Shown here: positions 59,243 through 64,000 of the stretch, piece after piece | Layout of the letters: each line of letters starts with the position of its first letter | Position numbering within the stretch: the stretch's first letter is position 1 | DNA from: CAVVYA01 sp963752345 | GTDB lineage: Bacteria > Pseudomonadota > Alphaproteobacteria > SMXQ01 | DNA length: 64,000 nt | Direction of reading: 5' to 3' | Assembly: GCA_963752345.1 (NCBI GenBank) | Contig: CAVVYA010000002.1 | Span: 682,001-746,000 of the forward strand | Made by a program: the position numbers and the translations under genes | Notes under the pieces: generated by a model | Database searches by the model: none | What the model saw: the letters and a program-made list of their open reading frames with translations, nothing else | Told to the model about the DNA's origin: nothing

Positions 59243-60025
59243 TTACGACCCGGTGCGTTTCTGCGGCGGCGGCACTTCGAGCGGCAGTTCGGGGACGGCC
59301 TTGGGGCGGCGGTCAGGCGGCGTCACGATGCCGCCGGACACGATCATCTTGATGCCCTCTTCCACCGTCATGGACAGTTCGACGACCTCTTCTCTCGGCA
59401 GGAACAGCAGGAAGCCCGAGGTCGGATTGGGCGTGGTCGGCACGAACACGTTCACCACATCCCGCTCGGTGTAATGCTGCACCTCGCCGATCGTCGCGCC
59501 GGTGATGAAGCCGAGCGTCCAGATGCCTTTGCGCGGGTATTCGATCAGCACCACGCTGCGGAACGCATTGCCCTTGCTCGACAGCACGGTTTCGAAGATT
59601 TGCTTGGTCGCGCCGTAGATGCTGCGGACGATCGGCATGCGCGCCATCACCCGGTCGCTCAGATGCAGGAAATAGCGGCCGAGCAGGCTGGCGGTCAGCG
59701 CGCCGATGATGGTCAGGCCGACGAGCACGATCAGCAGCCCCATGCCGGGAATGCCGAACGGCAGATAGGTTTCCGGCAGATAGCGTGTCGGAATCAGCGG
59801 CGTGATGGCACTGTCGACCGTATGGACGACGATCCACGTGACGTACAGGCTGACGACGATCGGCGCCGTGACCAGGATGCCGGTCAGCAGCCAGGTGCGC
59901 AGGCGCCCGACCATTCCCGGACGGCCATTCTCGTTGATCTCATGGAGCGAGCTTTGCGTGGCGGCCGCAGCGGCGCGAACGCGGTCCAACTCTTCTGCCA
60001 CACGCCTCTCCCAATTCACGCCCAT
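59243..60025 (-). CDS. DUF502 family membrane protein
   Basis: This inner-membrane protein has about 260 residues and two transmembrane helices (TWLLTGILVTAPIVVSLYVT and IPGMGLLIVLVGLTIIGALT). The conserved DUF502 block DRVMARMPIVRSIYGATKQI, followed by FETVLSSKGNAFRSVVLIEY, and the signature VFVPTTPNPTSGFLLFLPRE are present. It commonly sits beside recG in alphaproteobacteria. The function is unknown. The start 60025 (MGVNWERR) is chosen; an in-frame ATG at 60052 is possible. Confidence 0.9.
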   Translation of the reverse strand: MGVNWERRVAEELDRVRAAAAATQSSLHEINENGRPGMVGRLRTWLLTGILVTAPIVVSLYVTWIVVHTVDSAITPLIPTRYLPETYLPFGIPGMGLLIVLVGLTIIGALTASLLGRYFLHLSDRVMARMPIVRSIYGATKQIFETVLSSKGNAFRSVVLIEYPRKGIWTLGFITGATIGEVQHYTERDVVNVFVPTTPNPTSGFLLFLPREEVVELSMTVEEGIKMIVSGGIVTPPDRRPKAVPELPLEVPPPQKRTGS

Positions 60026-60127
60026 ACCATCCGACCATATGCAGTAGGACAAGCGGCAGCGGAAATCAGCTGCTGCCCAACCGCCTAGAGTGTCGGAATC
60101 GCCTTAATATAAGCTTTATTGGTCCGC

Positions 60128-60946
60128 TTAGACCAGACTTAGGAACATCCGAGTGGCGACCATCGCCAGGAAGCCGGCAAAAGCGAGGCGCAGGGCGCGT
60201 TGGCTGATGCTGTGGGCGATCCTGGCGCCGAACGGAACGGTCCATATCATGGTGGGCAGCAGGAGCGCCGAGGCCAATAGGTTGACATAGCCCAGGCTGA
60301 ATGGCGGCAGGTTGGGCGCGCCCCAGCCGGCGACGACGAAGCCGATGGCGCCGGGCAGGCTGACAACCAGGCCGAGCGCCGATGCGGTGCCGACCGCGCG
60401 GTGAATCGGCACGTTGAACAGGGTCATGGCCGGTACGCCGAGAGTGCCGCCGCCGATGCCCATCATGACCGAAATCGCCCCGATCGAGCCGCCGAAGAGG
60501 CCCAGCCCGAGGCCACCCGGCAGGCGGTCGGAAATCCGCCAGGTATCGCGGCGGAGGGCCATGTAAAGCGCCACGACGAACGCGGCGGTGGCGAAGACGG
60601 CGGTCAGCACCTCCCCCTTGACCGGGCCGGCGATGAGCGTGCCGATCACCACCCCCACGAAGACCGGCGGCCCGAGCTTGCGCAGCAGGTCCTTGTCGAC
60701 GGCGCCCCGCTTGGCATGGGCGCGCGCCGAGGTGATCGAGGTCGGGATGATGGTGGCGAGCGAGGTGCCGACCGCGAGATGCATGCGGACGGCCGGATCG
60801 ATCCCGAGCAGCCCGAAGATCTCGAACATGACCGGCACGGTGACGATGCCGCCGCCCACTCCGAGCAGCCCGGAAACGACGCCCGCCAGGGCGCCGGCCG
60901 CGGTCAGTGCGACTACGGCCGTCAAAAGGAAGGAAGTGTCGTCCAT
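60128..60946 (-). CDS. TauE/SafE (TSUP) family permease
   Basis: This 272-residue transporter has about eight hydrophobic segments. Both halves carry the family glycine motif: SGLLGVGGGIVTVPVMFEIF and MMGIGGGTLGVPAMTLFNVP. Members export sulfite, sulfoacetate or other small organic anions. No sulfur-metabolism gene is adjacent, so the substrate is open. It is divergent from the secreted-protein cluster. Confidence 0.92.
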   Translation of the reverse strand: MDDTSFLLTAVVALTAAGALAGVVSGLLGVGGGIVTVPVMFEIFGLLGIDPAVRMHLAVGTSLATIIPTSITSARAHAKRGAVDKDLLRKLGPPVFVGVVIGTLIAGPVKGEVLTAVFATAAFVVALYMALRRDTWRISDRLPGGLGLGLFGGSIGAISVMMGIGGGTLGVPAMTLFNVPIHRAVGTASALGLVVSLPGAIGFVVAGWGAPNLPPFSLGYVNLLASALLLPTMIWTVPFGARIAHSISQRALRLAFAGFLAMVATRMFLSLV

Positions 60947-61163
60947 GGAGCCCCGTCCGAAGAGAGCCCGAATGGAACAGGTCTGACCGCCGATTGCAAC
61001 CGTGCGTGGGACGTGCCGGAAACGAAGTTCCGACGCTCGAAAAATAACACGCGCGCGGGGCGGAACCTCGAGGGTTACTGAACATTGATTGGGCAGGTTG
61101 ACACCGCGTTATCAAAGCGTTCCGGCTTCGCGAACTCATATCCTTGCCCTAGGGAGACAATTG

Positions 61164-61535
61164 ATGCCTCAAGCCAGTGCTATCAATCTGATCGCCGTGT
61201 CGTTGCTGCTGAGCATGTCCGGACCGGTCCACGCCCAGTCAGCGGTGCAGTATGCTCAGGCGCAGCAGAGGCCCAGCCAGACGCCAAGCCAGATGGAACA
61301 GGACTTCCAGAACCGCCTGCGGGCGGCGAAAACTCCGGAAGAGCGCGCGCGCATTCAGGCCGAACATGATCGCATGATGCAGCAGGGCGCAGTCCCGAAT
61401 TCCGGCAGCAATGTCCGGACCGGTCCCGGCACGGCCCAGGATCCGTCGCCCGGCGGCGGCGGCTCGGTGCCGCGTGGCCAGAGCGGCGGCGGCGGCGCCG
61501 GCAGCGGCGACGGCGGCGGCTCGGGCAGCCGTTAG
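61164..61535 (+). CDS. Small secreted protein, cluster member 1
   Basis: The product has 123 residues. The signal peptide (MPQASAINLIAVSLLLSMSG, then VHAQ) is followed by a Gln-rich linker and the motif MEQDFQNRLRAAKTPEERAR, IQAEHDRMMQQ, and a disordered tail ending in Gly/Ser repeats (GGGGSVPRGQSGGGGAGSG). AGGGAGA lies 9 bp before the ATG. The charged motif recurs in the next two genes. Confidence 0.8.
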   Translation: MPQASAINLIAVSLLLSMSGPVHAQSAVQYAQAQQRPSQTPSQMEQDFQNRLRAAKTPEERARIQAEHDRMMQQGAVPNSGSNVRTGPGTAQDPSPGGGGSVPRGQSGGGGAGSGDGGGSGSR

Positions 61536-61552
61536 CTCCGCTTGAGACGGCT

Positions 61553-61595
61553 CAACACCGGGTCCCCGCGCTGGGTACCCGGTGTTGTCGTTTTT
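61553..61595 (+). terminator. Rho-independent terminator between secreted-protein genes
   Basis: The perfect 11-bp stem CAACACCGGGT/ACCCGGTGTTG with a 13-base loop is followed by TCGTTTTT. It ends the transcript of cluster member 1, so the downstream genes may have their own promoter or depend on readthrough. Confidence 0.88.
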
Positions 61596-61663
61596 ACCCG
61601 TCCGCCGCGCTGTCCATGGGCGCGCGGACGTCGCTCTGGCTTCCCATTTTAAGGAGGTCCGCG

Positions 61664-62086
61664 ATGCCAGGAGTCCTCAAAGTCGGCTTTGTGCTGGCTC
61701 TCCTCTTCCCGATCATGAGCTGCGCGCTGGCGCAGGATCGCACGGCCCCGCCGCTTGCCGGCGCCCAGGAAGGCGGCATCATCAGCGATCAGGAGCAGAG
61801 CGCGTTCGACGCCCGTCTGCGCGCCGCGACAACCGATCAGGAACGAGCGCGCATCGCCGCCGAACGCGAAGAGCTGATTCAGGTTCGCATCCGGCGCCAG
61901 GGGGCGGAGATCCCGCCGAGCCCGCGCGAGCTCAACCAGGATCCGATCATGCCGGACGTGCCGACGCCGCCCCTCGATCGTCCGCGCCCTGCCGGCAGTA
62001 CCTTACCGGGCGGCGCCTTGAGCGGCACCGGCGCGGGCACCAGTCCGGCCCTCAATCCAGGCGGATTGGGAATCGAAGGGCGCTAG
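61664..62086 (+). CDS. Small secreted protein, cluster member 2
   Basis: The product has 140 residues. The signal peptide is MPGVLKVGFVLALLFPIMSC, with ALAQ as a likely cleavage site. The charged motif is EQSAFDARLRAATTDQERAR followed by IAAEREELIQVRIRRQG. The tail is Pro/Gly-rich (PPLDRPRPAGSTLPGGALSG). AAGGAGG precedes the ATG. It shares the motif with members 1 and 3; the function is unknown. Confidence 0.8.
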   Translation: MPGVLKVGFVLALLFPIMSCALAQDRTAPPLAGAQEGGIISDQEQSAFDARLRAATTDQERARIAAEREELIQVRIRRQGAEIPPSPRELNQDPIMPDVPTPPLDRPRPAGSTLPGGALSGTGAGTSPALNPGGLGIEGR

Positions 62087-62137
62087 CCCGTCCACCATGA
62101 CGTCGCACATAGGTCACGTTATTTGAGGAGAACCGCT

Positions 62138-62551
62138 ATGATCCGGCCGATATCCCTGAGTCTTCTTGTCGCGTCCGTCGCGCTTGCCGCGACGGCGAGT
62201 GCGCAGCAGCGTCCCTCACAGCAGGAAAACTATGTCGAGACCGGCCGCGATTTCCGGCAGGGCGGGCGCGTCACCATGGGCGCCGATCTCCTCACGCCGG
62301 AAGAAGAACAGCGCTTCGCCGAACTGCGGCGCAGGGCGAAAGGCCGCGAGGATTTGGACCGCATCGAGGCCGAAGAACGCGCGCTGCTCAATCAGCGGGT
62401 CGCGGAGCGCATCGCCGCGGCGCTCAACCAGCCGGCGGACACCGGGGCGCCGCGCGTCCCGAACACGGCGGAACGCCCGGCGACAGATCGGATGCCCGCG
62501 CAACAATCGCCCAATGATCCCGGCGCGCGCGAGGGCTCGATGGGACGTTGA
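62138..62551 (+). CDS. Small secreted protein, cluster member 3
   Basis: The product has 137 residues. The signal peptide MIRPISLSLLVASVALAATA ends near SAQQ. The motif EEEQRFAELRRRAKGREDLD followed by RIEAEERALLNQRVAERIAA matches members 1 and 2. The tail is disordered and Pro/Gly/Asn-rich. GAGGAG precedes the ATG by 7 bp. Confidence 0.8.
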   Translation: MIRPISLSLLVASVALAATASAQQRPSQQENYVETGRDFRQGGRVTMGADLLTPEEEQRFAELRRRAKGREDLDRIEAEERALLNQRVAERIAAALNQPADTGAPRVPNTAERPATDRMPAQQSPNDPGAREGSMGR

Positions 62552-62620
62552 CGTGCTGATTCCTCCTCCGCGTATCGCGGAGACTTTCTGGCACCTACCC
62601 TCCGTGAATGAGGACCGAGT

Positions 62621-63007
62621 ATGACACGCATCATCCTGAGGCTCGCCGCGGCAGCCCTCCTTCTCGCTCCGATGACGATCGCCGCGGCCCAGGCACAGCA
62701 GAGTTCGCCGGACCGCGATCCCGCCGACAGCCGTATCCAGGGCACGGTACAACCGATGACGCCGATGGGTTCGGCGGGCAATCGCCCGGTCGGGCGCGCG
62801 ATCGGCCGCATTGGCGGCAATGACGAGTGGGTCGATCGCGGCGGCGAAATCAGCCGCGCGCAGGAACCCGCTCGCCGGCCCTCGGCTCTGGGCAACAGCG
62901 GCTTGCCGCCCAGCCAGGGGAGAATGCTCCCCGACCAGAACAACGCGTTCGGCACGACCGGCGGCAATTCGGCTTATGGCGGCGGAACATGGGGGCCGCC
63001 GCGCTGA
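62621..63007 (+). CDS. Small secreted protein, cluster member 4
   Basis: The product has 128 residues. The signal peptide (RLAAAALLLAPMTIAAAQAQ) is followed by a disordered polar chain with Asn/Gly-rich repeats (NSGLPPSQGRMLPDQNN, GTTGGNSAYGGGTWGPPR). It lacks the charged RLR...RI.AE motif of members 1-3 but has the same length, export signal and tail composition. GAGGA precedes the ATG. Confidence 0.78.
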   Translation: MTRIILRLAAAALLLAPMTIAAAQAQQSSPDRDPADSRIQGTVQPMTPMGSAGNRPVGRAIGRIGGNDEWVDRGGEISRAQEPARRPSALGNSGLPPSQGRMLPDQNNAFGTTGGNSAYGGGTWGPPR

Positions 63008-63119
63008 CCCGGCGATCGCGGGATATTCGAACAGTCCGCTGGATTGCGAGACCACCGTTACGGTCCGTCAATGATGTGACGTGCGATGTTCAGAGGCCCG
63101 AAGCCGATTTTCCGGCCGG

Positions 63120-63422
63120 TCAGATCAGCGATTCCGTGCGCGCCACTTCGAACGCGCGCATCGAGGGCGGCGCCGCGAGCATCGCCAAAGCCGATTGCAG
63201 GAACTTCCGGGTGTAGAGCTGCGCCATATGCGCGTCGATGTCGGCGCGCGAGCGCCATTCCTCGACGAATGTCATGTTGCCGGGGTCCGCCGGATCCACG
63301 AAGCAGCCATAGGCGATATTGCCGGGCTCGGCGCGTGTCGCGCGCCGCAGGTCGGCCGCGCCGGCGAGGAAAGCGTCGCGGTACTGTGGCTGCACGCTGC
63401 AATAGATCACGACGATGAACAT
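63120..63422 (-). CDS. Antibiotic-biosynthesis-monooxygenase (ABM) domain protein
   Basis: This 100-residue single ABM domain has a ferredoxin-like fold and probably dimerises: MFIVVIYCSVQPQYRDAFLA, EPGNIAYGCFVDPADPGNM, FVEEWRSRADIDAHMAQLYT. It is similar to YgiN-type quinol monooxygenases; the substrate is unknown. A decayed relative lies just downstream in coordinates (63780-63985). Confidence 0.87.
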   Translation of the reverse strand: MFIVVIYCSVQPQYRDAFLAGAADLRRATRAEPGNIAYGCFVDPADPGNMTFVEEWRSRADIDAHMAQLYTRKFLQSALAMLAAPPSMRAFEVARTESLI

Positions 63423-63611
63423 GGCTGGGCCCCGCCGCTGGTCGAACCCCTGGCAGCCGAATCGGCAGCCGGCTTTCAGCTTAGCGCCAACGCAATCCGA
63501 CGGCTATCTGCGTCGATTGATAGGCGAGAAACTACGGTCCGTCAGGTGCGACGTCGCCTCGCCGGTCAGAGCGGTCGCCGCCGTTTTAGGGCAGGTCCGC
63601 TGAAAGCGGCA

Positions 63612-63737
63612 TCACTCGAAGAATGCCTTGATTTGCGACCAATAGACGATGAGCGCGATCCCAACGATGATTGCGCCAAGCAAAACGGCTGTTTTAGGGC
63701 CGGGGCGCGATGCGTGTTCCAACTTCACTTCGGCCAT
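63612..63737 (-). CDS. Tiny single-pass membrane protein
   Basis: The product has 41 residues, beginning MAEVKLEHASRPGPKTAVLL with one transmembrane helix (LLGAIIVGIALIVYW) and the tail SQIKAFFE. ATG 63737 is chosen because GGGAG lies 6 bp upstream; an ATG two codons earlier has no room for it. The function is unknown. Confidence 0.65.
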   Translation of the reverse strand: MAEVKLEHASRPGPKTAVLLGAIIVGIALIVYWSQIKAFFE

Positions 63738-63779
63738 TTTCATCTCCCATTTTTGGCGTCGCCGAGCAGGATAACAGGA

Positions 63780-63985
63780 ATCGAGCCGGAGCGGGCATCT
63801 TTGATGCCACCGGTGGGTTGTGAACGCGCCAGCCAGCGCGGCTTGCAGAAATCCTGCGCCGTATGCGCGTCGGTACCCGCGCGCGGGCGCCACTCCATCA
63901 GGGCAATGTTCAGACCGCGATGGGAAAGCGGCCAAAGTCTTCCACCACGCGCAATATCCCGGTGCCGGCAGGCGGCCATCGGCAA
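63780..63985 (-). pseudogene. Decayed second copy of the ABM-domain gene
   Basis: Translation on the minus strand gives ALMEWRPRAGTDAHTAQDFC, which aligns with FVEEWRSRADIDAHMAQLYT of the intact ABM protein at 63120-63422. The DNA is also similar (GCGCCGTATGCGCGTCGGT against GCGCCATATGCGCGTCGAT). The N-terminal part is out of frame and no start or stop in register is present, so it is a remnant. Confidence 0.75.
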
Positions 63986-64000
63986 CGATGCCCGGTCAAC

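Overview
The window is GC-rich chromosomal DNA from an alphaproteobacterium, most likely of the Rhizobiales/Rhodospirillales type; I do not name a genus. The evidence is gene order. The run ntrY-ntrX-trkA-dat-(HAD)-hfq-hflX, the cell-wall/DNA-replication run mltB-rlpA-dac-tmk-holB-metG-...-tatD-MBL, and the cluster mfd-sdhE-recG-DUF502 are all arrangements typical of that class. A CIRCE-controlled groESL operon and a GGAAC...GTT (EcfG-type) promoter fit the same assignment. No rRNA, CRISPR array, prophage or insertion sequence was seen. One tRNA (Ser, UGA) is present.

Layout. 0-8.4 kb: nitrogen-related two-component system NtrYX, potassium uptake regulator TrkA, D-amino-acid aminotransferase, HAD phosphatase, Hfq and HflX. 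8.4-10.6 kb: groESL with promoter, CIRCE operator and terminator. 10.6-16.9 kb: housekeeping singles (IMPase-like phosphatase, GNAT, 3-hydroxyisobutyrate dehydrogenase-like, DUF6496 protein, MazG, MBL hydrolase, TatD). 16.9-29.1 kb: an accessory block lying between metG and tatD. It holds a phthalate-decarboxylase-like substrate-binding protein, a CheB-CheR-PAS-HWE kinase giant with partner receiver, a second CheB with receiver, a KGG stress protein, two tandem double-cupin proteins and an orphan Bug/TctC binding protein. 29.1-36.1 kb: metG, holB, tmk, D-Ala-D-Ala carboxypeptidase, RlpA and a lytic transglycosylase, all on the minus strand. 36.3-42.8 kb: small hypotheticals, DUF599, a second orphan Bug protein, an overlapping metallopeptidase/ATP-grasp pair, tRNA-Ser and a receiver. 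43.3-47.7 kb: a three-gene envelope signalling unit (TonB-dependent receptor, YfiR-like protein, hybrid kinase). 47.7-52.4 kb: small proteins, an orphan HisKA_2 kinase, a PAS protein, a large pentapeptide-repeat protein and a FrnE-like DsbA oxidoreductase. 52.6-60.9 kb: mfd, sdhE, recG, a lipoprotein, DUF502 and a TSUP permease. 61.1-63.0 kb: four consecutive small secreted proteins, three of which share a repeated charged motif. The window closes with an ABM monooxygenase, a tiny membrane protein and a decayed second ABM copy.

Two points matter for a reader. First, about 24 single-base frameshifts break 15 otherwise well conserved genes, including normally essential ones such as holB and metG. 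They look like sequence errors rather than gene decay, so these genes are annotated as full-length CDS spanning the shift. Second, the most interesting structures are the interruption of the metG-tatD operon by a 12-kb accessory block with a duplicated fragment of tatD at its edge, the TonB receptor/YfiR/hybrid-kinase unit, the translationally coupled metallopeptidase/ATP-grasp pair, and the secreted-protein cluster at 61-63 kb.
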